This document shows positions 45,217 to 55,194 of a stretch of 64,000 nucleotides of DNA, piece after piece (positions within the stretch are counted from its first letter, which is position 1; every line of letters starts with the position of its first letter). The notes under the pieces were generated by a model. The model saw only the letters and a list, made by a program, of their open reading frames with translations, was not told where the DNA came from and ran no database searches. The stretch lies in NCBI GenBank assembly GCA_001683735.1, contig LUGG01000023.1:496001-560000 (forward strand). Direction: 5' to 3'. The DNA comes from Grifola frondosa (taxonomy: Eukaryota > Basidiomycota > Agaricomycetes > Polyporales > Grifolaceae). The position numbers and the translations under genes are program-made.

Positions 45217-45296
45217 CCAATCGGACATCGAAAAACACCAGCACAGAGAGGGAGAGAACGTCTGGTGAATTTCGTATAGGCGGGGGGGATGGTCAC
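45217..45296 (+). repeat. Left terminal inverted repeat
   Basis: CCAATCGGACATCGAAAAAC, then CCAGCACA, AACGTCTGGTGAATTTCGTA and TAGGCGGGGGGGATGGTCAC. The reverse complement of 51296-51377 shows the same words in the same order, about four bases in five identical by eye. Confidence 0.75.
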
Positions 45297-45611
45297 ATTC
45301 ACGTGCCTTCACGTGCCTCAAGACGCGACTTTAACGCGTCGCGTCGCGTCTCTAGTACACCCACTGTATGCAATTACTATGAATAATTCAAATCTTCGAA
45401 TCTGCTTGCTGGGCTCAACAATGGTGCACTTCTAGACGACGACGAGCTTGATGACCTGACTGGAGCCGGACACCGATGAGAAGACTCTGATTCCGACACT
45501 GGCCCACAGCCCAACGAGCGCGCTGGCCGGCAGCGTGAGCTTAGCGACCCGATTCATAGAGTACGGACAAGGAATCTTTAAGGCACGTCTTGAACAGTCT
45601 GGCGACATGCT

Positions 45612-48237
45612 ATTAGGGTACTGGAGGTGCTACGGTTCATGCGCTCAAAAGATCTCGACCTTCCTCTGCTGCTCTGGGCTCTTAGCTGGAATGTACCTGC
45701 CCTTGTGACCGACCTGCTTGCCAAATATGAGCGACTTCTCTCTCTTGTCAGCGCGGAGCTCCCGGATATCCTTTCCAAGTGGTACAAGCCCCCCCGTGAA
45801 CATCGCCGAGGTATCAAGACAATGGGCGCATCGAAAACTATCACCCAGTTCTCGTTGGACTGTGTTCAAACCGTGGCAAACCGGGAGATGTGCAAGGTCA
45901 GACAATTTATGCGCGTAGTCCGGATGAATTATCGGAAGAAGAGCTCCTCGCCATCAAGTGGGATGATCTCAAGCAGACTGTTTCGCGCGAAGCGCACCGA
46001 CCGTCTTGGTCACTTCTGCGCCGATGCTCGTGGACTGTAAAGCAGCACAAGAGGAATACAATGAAGGACCCAGACTCTGTTGGTATCCACAAGTTCGCAT
46101 TTGTATGCTAATCGAGTATCATTTTGTTAGACAATACTATACATGATTGCTATGGCGTCATTTCATGTTCGAACCGGAACAGCTTGTGCCAACACCTTAT
46201 TGCAATATATTTCTGAAAAGTTGCGGAACATCAGCGAAAGCCTTCGACACTTTACATGCACTCGGCATCACTATGAGCCAGAAATGGACTTACCAAGGCC
46301 TCGAAATTCTCTCTCATCGTGCCCATCAAAACCCTCCTTGCCGGACATGCAGCAGTATCCATGGTTCCTTGCGCATGACAACCTCAACTTTCGATTCCGC
46401 GTTTTTGAACAGCGTGTCGACCACCACAGCCACTCGACAGTGGCACTGCTGGCACTGTGTTCATTATCAAAATCCATCAGCGTGCCACTACAAGTGCTGC
46501 ATTTCAAGCTCACCGCGCTGTTGGATGCAAAAGCCCACTCTCATCGATGGACATTGTGAAGCTCGACATGGCGGCAGCTCCACGTCTTGCTTCGCACGCT
46601 GTAAACATTATTTCTTCAGTTTCTTCTCGACGCACCAAATTTCAGCTTCGACACCTACTCACAGAAGGATAGCTCATGGTTGAAACCTCCACCTCGCCCA
46701 GGCAGCTGAAAACAGGAGCGAACACAAAGACGATCCAGTACATGCTTGATACCGTGCACATCGAGGAGGCAAGCTATGAAGGAAATGATCGTGTCATTGC
46801 TGAATGGTTTCGCCAGCTGCATCTCGATACACCGGATGAAAAAAAAACACGGACAAAGAACGATCATCCCTGGGTCGGTGATCAGCTTACCGTGTCAAGG
46901 CTTCGGGCTTGGCGGACATGCGCCGTGACGACTACAACTCCTCGACCGGATGGACTACCTTGTCGAGAACTTTGGCTGGTTTCATCTGCTGTTTGCGGTC
47001 GAAACTCGCTTCACTCACAGTACTATGGCACTCGTGCTGGCCGAGGACTTGTGCATGCATTCGACATCCTGGAACGAAAGGGACTACAATCAACAGCCAC
47101 TCAAGGCATCTTTCATCATACATTTGAAGAAGCACTTGACCATACAATGGAGGCTCACTTCCGAGACCTCTGGTGCGTTGTTGGAAAGGTCGATAAGCTT
47201 GAAGACTTGCGAGAACGCAGCGCCGAGGAGCTTTTCAAGTTGGCTGAACGAATTCACCGCAAGCATGCATCAACGGATGCACTGGTCGATCTGGATGCAT
47301 TAGCGCGCAGCAATATAAATGAAACGCAAGATGCACTTCATCGCCAAATGGTCCAATTCAATCGTGACACGCTCGACTACAAACTTCTGCGTGACGCGAT
47401 GAAGTGCGGAGATGTCGGAACTATGGAAGATATGCTTCCGCGGTTGTTGTTCCGCTTCGTGGGCGGCCGAAATCCAAATTATGCCTCAGAAATTCTGGAG
47501 CTCCTCCAGGGACATCAGCAAAATCTCGATTTGACTTATCATACTTTTTCCTCTTAAACTAACCCTTATGAACTTACTTTTAGGTCTTATATCTCTTTTT
47601 CTTCTTAATTAAGAACAAAAAGAGCAATTAAGAGATAAAAGAGATCTCAGAGGGTTTTTATAAGTGCATTTAAGAGCAGTTAAGAGACAAAAAGTATGAT
47701 AAGTTAAATTGAGATTTTGCTGATGGACTGCAGCAAGAATGGCCTGATGACCTTAAGTGAGCAATTTTGCCGAAAACAGGCCACAACTGACACGCACGTC
47801 ATATAGAAACCACGTTCGACAACATTGTTGGCTTGTCAACTTTACTGGACTCCCCGACGACTGGATGCCTATTGACCTGGTGCAAGAACAAACATACGTG
47901 ACATCAAGGTGAGTGCTGAACATATACTGTAATGAATTTCAAACATACTTCGAAAAAAAGTATATCTTTGTGGCGATTGGGACCGTATGCAACTTGGGAC
48001 TACGTCAAGAAGATCTCAGCTTCAATACCTTGTCAGAGGAATGTGAAGGATCACGTTGAGAATGAAATTAATCAAGGACGACGTGGAAAATCACATACCA
48101 GTCCTGCTAAAGAGAACGACATCACAAGACTTCAAGCTTCCTACAGCCAGTCTCGCGTTCATGAGAAGCTCCCGGATCGGAAACCACTCAACTCACAAGA
48201 TAAAGCGGTGGATATCATCGGCGAGGTGCTGAATTAA
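45612..48237 (+). pseudogene. DUF6589-family protein, broken, carrying a MITE
   Basis: From about 45612 the frame reads RHAIRVLEVLRFMRSKDLDL and PLLLWALSWNVPALVTD, then KWYKPPREHRRGIKTMG. A TG repeat (near 45888) shifts the frame before RSPDELSEEELLAIKWDDLK. Then come KSCGTSAKAFDTLHALGITM, QKWTYQGLEILSHRAH, QQYPWFLAHDNLNFRFRVFE, MDIVKLDMAAAPRLASHA, KTIQYMLDTVHIEEASYEGN, WVGDQLTVSRLR, HSQYYGTRAGRGLVHAFDIL and MEDMLPRLLFRFVGGRNPNY, each in changing frames. After the MITE at 47513-47725 it resumes as QQEWPDDLK, HVRQHCWLVNFTGLPDDW and GPYATWDYVKKISASIP, ending at 48237. This order fits DUF6589, a family of unknown function that I suspect is a transposase. At least six frame breaks make it a pseudogene. 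The N-terminus is short or lost. Confidence 0.75.
47513..47725. mobile_element. MITE, about 213 bp, inserted in the DUF6589 gene
   Basis: The ends are inverted: CATCAGCAAAATCTC..TTATCATACTTTTT on the left pairs with the right end finishing GAGATTTTGCTGATG, for about 40 bases. Inside, AAGAGCAATTAAGAG-like words also pair. The flanks share GA or GAC (47511 and 47726), a 2-3 base duplication. Removing the element restores LLQGLQQEWPDDLK, the expected DUF6589 sequence. It encodes nothing, so it would depend on another transposase. Confidence 0.85.
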
Positions 48238-51155
48238 TATTTTGTGGAAAGACTCTCCAAAATTGGGCGAAAACGCGAGGTAGCGGCAAGCGAGCGACAA
48301 CGGAGGATTGGGAGATGGAGGATGGCGGGTCTGATGATGAGGATGTAGTGATGCATGAGGGATAGTCATCAGGTTCCAGGAGGAGCTATCCACATCGAAT
48401 TCAGGTTGTTTGAATGAGGATGTGGAAGATGATAGTTCAGATAAGGCTGATACATGGCAGGCGGCGTGTAAAAATACTGGCGGAGGGAGCTGGGAAGCCA
48501 GTGTAATAAATTGTGACATAAAAGGACCTGCATGTGAGGGACCTGCATACGTTGGCAGCGCTGTGTACATTGGGTGTGCAGTCCATGTCGGCAGTGCTGC
48601 GTGCGCCGGCAGCGCTGCATATGTTGGTGGCGCTATGTACGTTGGGGGGCAGTCCATGTTGGCGGCGCTGGATGCATTGAGGGCACTGCATACGGGTGGG
48701 GCGCAGCATACATATGAGGTGCTGTGTATGGATGGGTGCAGCGTACATATGCGGTGCTGCGTATGGTGGGATGCTGCATGTGTTGAACTGGCAGATGTTG
48801 AGGGACCCGCAGTAGGAGTATATGAGACTCGAGGGAGATTTCGCGCTGCATTCCTGGCAGCAGTATCGAGGCGCAGCTTGACACGCCTTTGTTCTTCTCG
48901 TGTGGCCTTGTTCTCCGCGCTTTGAAGTGCACGCTTCACCGCTTTAGCCTTCTTATCGGCTTCCTTGTCAGCTGCGTGTCGAATGTCAATGACAGCTAAC
49001 CGGCGCAAAATTTCTTCCCATAATTATCGATAAATGGCCATTCCGGAATCGCCTTCTTCATGTCCGCAAGGGTCTTGATGTGTCCACGCCCTGCAAGCTT
49101 GGTGAGAATTTGTCCGGTAGAATGGCCACTTCACTGAAAGAACACTTCGAGAAGTTGTCCCTCCAGCATGTTATGCGCCACCGGACAAGGCTGCTGCGAC
49201 ACTCGGCGCGATGAGGGCCACGACGGATGACCTTGTGGGATGCAGTGCGATCGTCTTCATCTTCGTCTTCATCCTCCTCGGGTTCCTCATCGTCAGTAAA
49301 CGCATAGTCACTGTGGTCGTTCTCGTGTTGACTGATCGATTCTAGCAGCGAAAGTGCGTGCCGCTCGCCCGCTGACAGTGTTGCATCTTGAGCCTGACGC
49401 TTCAAGATGCAATTGTCACAGCATGGGAACTGCGGGTCTGGGCGAAGCAGGTTAATATAATTCAAGAATCCCTGGGTGCGTAAACTCACCTTTTTCGCAT
49501 GGAGGATTATTGAAATATTGGTTGGCGACAATCCTTCGACAGTCGGGTGTCTCCACACACCGTCACGCATGCCCTGTTCGACTTTCTTCTTGTGTTCGCG
49601 AGGCGCTTCGGCTGCCTGAGATCCTTCGCATCCTTCTTCTTTGGTAGGGATATCCTTGGTCTTTCCCTTCTGCTTCTTCCATTTCTTCCTTGGCTTTGTG
49701 GTCTCAAACACAGATGGTTCGACGAAGAGAATAGCGAACGCTAGGCCGCCAGAGCGGCCGCAGCGTTCCAGCACGTTGCATCCAGATGGATAACGACTTC
49801 GGCACCATGAAGTGCACCACTTAGGTCAAGATTCGGGATATTCCATACCCTGTATTTGTGTTAGTATGTTCTGTTGCAATACTATGATTTCAGCTGCTAC
49901 GCACCATGCCTGCGGCTTCAGTCGCACACAATATATTGATCTTGCCGCACCGGAAGTCCCGCATGACTCGCCGGACGAGCGTTTCGTGTTCGCATTGAAT
50001 GGAGGAAGTTAATTTGGCCTTGGATGTCCGGGTGAACAGAGTTACGAAGGTGCTCGCAAATCCTCTGCGCGAGGTCACGCGGTTTCAACGAAGATGATAG
50101 CGCGTTGAAAAGTTGTTTCCGGTGTCGCATCACGAACAAGAAAGTCGAGTAGTGGGTACGAGGAGCGCCGCGCCCTTTCATGCGGTAGACGAGCGGGGTG
50201 ATGTTCGGACGATTGTTGCCAAGATTGAGGAGATATGTTGGTATTCAAGTTGAAGGACAACTTTCGTTGTACGTCTTCAAAGCACCAGCGGGGGCATCGT
50301 CGCCCGAAGTTGCCAGCAGTGGAACATGGAGGGCACACGAACGAGCGTAGTTTCTGAGCTCGGCATACTTCTTCCGGAAATCGTCACCCCACTGCGAGAT
50401 GCAGTGTGCTTCATCTATAATGATCGCCGCGATATTCTTCATAAATTCCGGGGAGCGCAGCAGCTGCGAAAATTGCGGGTGCTCAAGACACTCTCTGGTG
50501 ATGTTGCAGTCATGACCGCGATGCTTCTTTGCGACGAGTCCCTGCGAACAAAACATATTCAATACTTAAATATAATATATAGAATACATGACGAGCTAAC
50601 GCACCTGATGTAATCTTGCATTGTGACTTCGCCGTCACCGCGGTTGCAGTGAGGCCGAGTTTTTTAAACCGGCGAGCCTGAAGAGAATTGTTTTAGCAGT
50701 ATAGAGTAGAAACCGTGCCGTTACACACCTGGTCTTGTTCTAGTTCATTCAACGGCGAGATAATGAGTACCATCTTCTGTTTGGTTTCATCCGCTAGTAA
50801 TGCATCGCGAAGGGCATCGTCTTGCCCGCGCCCGTTCCGGCTATGACGGTGCAGTCGAGGCCGAGTAAAATGGCCTCCGCGACGTCGACCTGCCAGCCAT
50901 ATGGCTGCTTATCGTCGAAGGCAGCGCGAAGGTTTCGATGATATTGTTGCGGGTCTTGATAGAGTCGTATCCCCTTGTTTGCCTTGCGCTTCTCGCGGGC
51001 AGCTGCAAGTATCGACGCGGACTTGGCGGCCTGGCGGCTGTGGGAATCGGACTCATTGTTCGTGCTCTGGTGAGTGGCTGGCGGGTCTTGTCGCGGAGAG
51101 CTAGAGGGCAGTTCCCCGCAGCAGAACTGGAGACTGAATCCATGAGAGCCAACAA
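48193..51155 (-). pseudogene. RecQ-like ATP-dependent DNA helicase, frame broken
   Basis: On the minus strand the N-terminus reads RQAAKSASILAAAREKRKAN and KQPYGWQVDVAEAILLGLDC, then the Walker A motif GTGAGKT at about 50820-50840. LADETKQKMVLIISPLNELE follows after a frame change. ECLEHPQFSQLLRSPEFMKN and AAIIIDEAHCISQWGDDF carry the DEAH box. Then FEDVQRKLSFNL, QGQINFLHSMRTRNA, VMRDFRCGKINILCATEAAG and CGRSGGLAFAILFVEPSVFE give the helicase C-terminal motifs. The tail has an acidic DEEPEEDEDEDEDD, a LRRLAVIDIRHAADKEADKK coil, and Ala/Pro/Tyr repeats. The family unwinds DNA; many mushroom genomes carry numerous copies. At least five frame breaks are needed. Its 3' end overlaps that of the DUF6589 gene. 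Confidence 0.78.
48535..48720. repeat. Degenerate tandem repeat in the RecQ tail
   Basis: Units of about 15-18 bases such as GGCAGCGCTGC and TATGTTGG alternate with variants. On the minus strand they encode APPTYAALPAHAALPTW-like repeats. It is a low-complexity tail of the helicase ORF. Confidence 0.6.
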
Positions 51156-51295
51156 AAATGTAGCAGACGGAAAGGTTGAACAGATGCCATGTTATTGCAA
51201 AATTGCTACAAGTACATTACACGCAGGTGAACGCGAATCCGTGAAGTCCGTAAACGGTCAAACGCGCACGAGTTTGACGCGCTCGGTCACAAAGC

Positions 51296-51377
51296 GTGAC
51301 CATCCCCCCCCGCCTATACGAAACTCACCAGACGTTATAGGTGGTAGTTGTGCTGGGGTTTTTCGATGTCCGATTGG
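51296..51377 (-). repeat. Right terminal inverted repeat
   Basis: GTGACCATCCCCCCCCGCCT, then ATACGAAACTCACCAGACGT and finally TTTTTCGATGTCCGATTGG. It is the inverted partner of 45217-45296, with a 13-15 base insertion relative to it (TTATAGGTGGTAGTTG). Confidence 0.75.
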
Positions 51378-51434
51378 TTCTGCGCCGGGCTCTTCCGGTG
51401 GCGCAGCCGCCGTGCACAACTACCACTATAACGG
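51333..51434. repeat. Foldback structure beside the right TIR
   Basis: CGTTATAGGTGGTAGTTGTG at 51333 pairs with CACAACTACCACTATAACG ending near 51433. Between them CTGCGCC and GGCGCAG form a second stem. Together they could extrude a cruciform at the end of the element. Confidence 0.65.
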
Positions 51435-51439
51435 CTGGT

Positions 51440-52860
51440 TACGAGACTATCTCTGCTCCACTCTAGCATCCTTACTTGCTCAAACTATGCAATATTCATC
51501 GACACATTTTGTGTACTCTCTGGGTTCAATTCTTTAAGTTCCGTTGGGTGTGGATCTCGTGCTCGGGCGTAATATTCTCTCCGGAGCGGGTGTCAAAGAA
51601 CGATGTTTTCAGGATAGTCCAAAGTGGTCTTCTTGTGTATCTTCCTTCTCCTACTTACATATGCCTGTGCAGCTGGCGGAAACTGCAATCTTCTTGCACA
51701 CCGCATTGTTTACTTTCTCGGTGCCGCAAATCGACGTTGATATCATATGATCGCATCTGTAGCTGAACAGACAAATGTGTGCGGTGGAAAGACAGTTGGT
51801 CGTCTGTAGTGCACCAGAACCAGATTCAGCGGCATCTGCGCATTTGTGCTGCATCTTGCGGTGGGAACCCATGTAGTGGGGAGTGCGAAGGTGAGCTCGC
51901 CAGCGCCGACTCTGTGCATGTGTTCAGTACAGGAGGGACTGCGGAGAGCAGGACGAATTCGTACCCGCTAATCGACGTGCGGACAGGTCAGAACGTAGCC
52001 GCTACATGGGAATGATAACGTAGAGAGATGCACATGCACGCTTTCGCGCCGCTGGACTCAGGAGACTGTGATTGTGCACCGAGCAAGGTCAGTCAACGTG
52101 CGCCGCCGCAGGCGTACCATGTTCGGGCGTACCTCTGACAGTCGCCCCTCATCTCAGCGCCCCAATGATTACCCCGCCGCCCGCTGCCACGGACACGACC
52201 ACGTTCATGCCCTCTGGCACGTACACCTCGAAACAGGGGTACTATTCGTACATGTGATCGGGCGCGAGCGTGGGGGATGTACCGGGGTGGGCGTCCTGCG
52301 CACGATATGAGTATCTTACAGAAAGGTGGGTGCTCGGCAAGGAGGTGGAGGGTCTGCGCGAGCCTGTTGAAGGTTGTCATGAATATTGGATTGGTAGAAG
52401 AGAAGGAAAAGTACGGAAGAAGTACACGTCTTGCTGCGGCAACTTGTCTTTCTCCTTTGCCCGAAGGTGTGCATGGATGGGTTCTGAGTCGAGGTATGTT
52501 GCATTTAGTTTTCTCAACCTCACGATGTACGTGATATCTGAGAGCAAAGTGCAAACCTGCCGCGAAGTGTGCATCGTAGTCAGAATAGGTCCCACTCTTC
52601 TGAAGTCAGAAGAAAGGAAAGCCCTGAACGAAATCGAACGGCATAAAAATCACGATATAATGCAACAGTTCTGCTGCAACCGCACCTCGATCCTGCCGTA
52701 CCCGCCCCTCCTCCGGCCCACAGCCAGAACCTCTCTCCTGCATGCGAGTAACAATCACGATGACTACGCATGAAGTACATGAGACCTTCATCAAGATTAA
52801 AGACCACCACACTGTACCTTGGTAAATTTCGCCAGCCACGTCACATCCCTTGTCCTTCGT
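51440..52860. other. Gene-poor stretch
   Basis: Short ORFs on both strands with no splice-supported gene. A piece near 52110-52257 (TDTTTFMPSGTYTSKQGYYS) is faintly reminiscent of the region before the P450 PERF motif, but nothing else of a P450 is nearby, so I do not call it. Confidence 0.35.
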
Positions 52861-52864
52861 TCTT

Positions 52865-53341
52865 CAAGGGTCCGATACGCCATTGGCCTTCAGGGCTGCG
52901 ACGATGCTAGACTTCATAATGGGCAAATCATCGTAGATGCTGTTTGCAACTTCGTCCCACTTTACGGGGCTGTGGTGGCATACTCATGGGCAAGCCAGTT
53001 GCAACGTGAAACGGAATCACTGATGTTTCGCTGAATGTCTGGATAATGGAGTAGAATTGGGTTCTCCCGCTTCAGTGCCCTGACGTTCTGAACCACAGAT
53101 TGGAAGTTGAGTCCAATAGATTCACGAACAACATCCAAGCTGTCGTTGCCGATATGACTTTGAGAGAACACCTGCAGACACGGCATTCAGTCCGATATAA
53201 TATCAAGAAATCATTATCCCGAGGGAGCACACCAACCTCTTTGGTCAATTGCCCGTTGGTCGATGCAATTCTGCGTTCAATTATTTGAATGCGGTCAAGA
53301 GCAGACCGTAGCGAATTGATGGAACGCCAGTTGGTCGCCAT
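52865..53341 (-). CDS. Small two-exon gene, unknown product
   Basis: Exon 1 is 53341-53237 (MATNWRSINSLRSALDRIQI, IERRIASTNGQLTKE) and exon 2 starts at 53171 (VFSQSHIGNDSLDVVRESIG, LNFQSVVQNVRALKRENPIL). As read, it stops at 52962 after 104 residues. One more base in the G4 run at 52966-52969 lets the frame continue as VKWDEVANSIYDDLPIMKSS and IVAALKANGVSDP to a stop at 52865, about 138 residues. The extended form looks more natural. The product is mostly helical with no known motif. It is downstream of, and on the same strand as, the HNH gene. Confidence 0.5.
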
Positions 53342-53622
53342 ATGTCATGCAAGTTTTGAGTGATTCCTGAAAAGGAAATCGACTTAACATTAGGTCAGGG
53401 TTGTTCTAATGCGGCTTTTCCGCAACTTTAACTTCGCACCGTCAAAGCCACCGCGCTCGCATCCTTTCCAAATTATCGTTAGCTCATCTTCGTTTTAAAG
53501 ATTACTCCAACATGATTAGTATGTATCACAAGCTCCGATTTTCATGTTCTACAAAACCTGATTATATAGTCTCGAACATGAAACATGCAGAATGGACATT
53601 GTGAATCCTTCTCAACAGTCAT

Positions 53623-54988
53623 TCAAAAAACCATGAAATCAAGAGACTGCTGATGTGCACCTATGTCCAAAAGCGCCATCCTCAATGCCATGTCATCATC
53701 ATCAGTAAGGCGACTGGCCGGCACTACTCCGTCTTCGAAAAATGTGTCGATGATTTCATCAATGACTCTGCCTGCCCCACTGAGGTGTAGAACGTGGGCG
53801 ATCGCAGCATGGATGGCGATGAACTTGGGATTGGGAAGAGGTATCCCATAAAGAGAGTGGTCTGTGAACTTGACCTCCCGGATACCGGTTCCTACGTTCA
53901 TTAACATATCATGGAACCAGTGGACCATGTACTTGTTTGCTTCCTCCTGTAGGCGAACAATTTTGAATGATAATATAAATCACAGAGAACATGTAACATA
54001 CCGTTGGTAGTAGACAGAACGTGAAGCGATCATAGGAGGTATGTAATGAAACATCCAGCACCATACCATTCTCAGCTGCATCCAACTGAGCAGTGAAATC
54101 GCTGACGAGGGCCTTCGGGAGATCAGCATAATGTGTGAGGATATCCAGAGTGGCAGGAAGTGTATCCTAAATACTGCCTTCAGAAAGAATTCACAGGACT
54201 GTCAGGAGTGAGCTTACAGTTTTCATGCCCTCCTCACTCATAATGGCTCTCCGAAGAATATGAGCGACCACAACTTCGGCACACCTGGCATTTCGAACCC
54301 GCCCTTTGTAGTGAATGTCCCACGAATGTGTCATTACGCACCGATGACCATCTCGCTCGACGATCTAAGGACAGGCGTGAGCACAGTGAGAAAAATGCAA
54401 GCTGAGATATATACGGCATCATGGGAGGAACGGGGTCGCTCCTTCGGCACACTCTGGTCAGCGAAGGCTTCTGAATTGCGGGGTGTGGGAGTAGTGAGTT
54501 CATATTTAATTTCCTTGCTCTTGTACGCTTTCTTGACTTCAAATGAATGAGAATAGTCATTCAAGGAAATAACATGGGACCAACGCACTAGGCCACAGTA
54601 GGTGGAACAACCAGTCCTGCGCCACGTCGGCTAGTTGTTTGATCCCTCCATCGCTCTGGCCCATGCTAGCAGCGATAATGACAGACGCTGTGTATCTCTC
54701 TCCACCAGATATCTTGGCCCCTATCAGCATTGCATCAAGAAGCCCGTGCACATCAATCCAATGTCCGTGGACACCGACTTGCCGATTGTTTCCGGGCAGT
54801 TCGAATATCCTGAGAGCAGCGCGAGCTTCGTGTATCAACTCTGCAGTTTCAATGGAACTGTACATCAGCGGAGGTGCTTTGGCGATGAACGCCTCGTCAG
54901 AATGTGTTAGGATGGATGAGTGGCCGGAATCGGAGTGATATTCCACATTGGAGAGATGCTCGAACATGTTGGGCGCTGCATAGGACAT
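53623..54988 (-). CDS. HNH-nuclease-like protein, five exons, intact
   Basis: Exons 54988-54589, 54536-54415, 54364-54218, 54166-54002 and 53946-53623 join to 385 codons without a frame break. The start at 54988 gives MSYAAPNMFEHLSNVEYHSD; the upstream GTG-started frame is an intron donor. Residues around 180-225 read VERDGHRCVMTHSWD and VVVAHILRRAIMSEEG, which fit the HNH_2 pattern RDGxRCxxT..AHIL. This is followed by DTLPATLDILTHYADLPKAL, NGMVLDVSLHTSYDRFTFCL and a C-terminal PLPNPKFIAIHAAIAHVLHL. Such proteins are numerous in Agaricomycetes. The histidine of AHIL is present, but I cannot verify a full metal site, so activity is uncertain. One intron ends in AAG (at 54537), which is less usual. 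Confidence 0.75.
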
Positions 54989-55194
54989 AAGTCCTGATGT
55001 TGACTGCTTTGGACGATAATCACTCACCTTGTCATGAGAATATCAATAGATTTAATTCTAGTGCAGCGAGGATTGAAGCAAGCGAAGCAAGATCGGACTT
55101 GCTCCTGATGAGGTGTCCCGATTAGTGTAATAGGGCCCCGCGAGTGCCACAACGTGAAGGTTGGGGTGCTTACTCTCCTCCGACTGCGAGAATT

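Larger units (their letters stand above)
45217..51377. mobile_element. Putative two-gene TIR element: DUF6589 plus RecQ-like helicase
   Basis: Inverted repeats at 45217-45296 and 51296-51377 bracket two convergent genes whose 3' ends overlap at 48193-48237. The RecQ start lies only about 140 bases inside the right repeat. Both genes are of families found in many copies in mushroom genomes. I infer a class II-like element of about 6.2 kb. No target duplication is evident with these boundaries, so the true ends may lie slightly outside. Both genes carry frame breaks, so this copy is probably inactive. Confidence 0.55.

Noticed and set aside
49547..49744. Plus-strand hydrophobic ORF opposite the RecQ tail
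   Set aside because: It is the reverse complement of a charged RecQ coding segment, a typical shadow ORF.
51544..52260. Possible P450 remnant (TTFMPSGTY-like piece)
   Set aside because: Only one weak segment resembles a P450; haem loop, ExxR and I-helix are all absent nearby.
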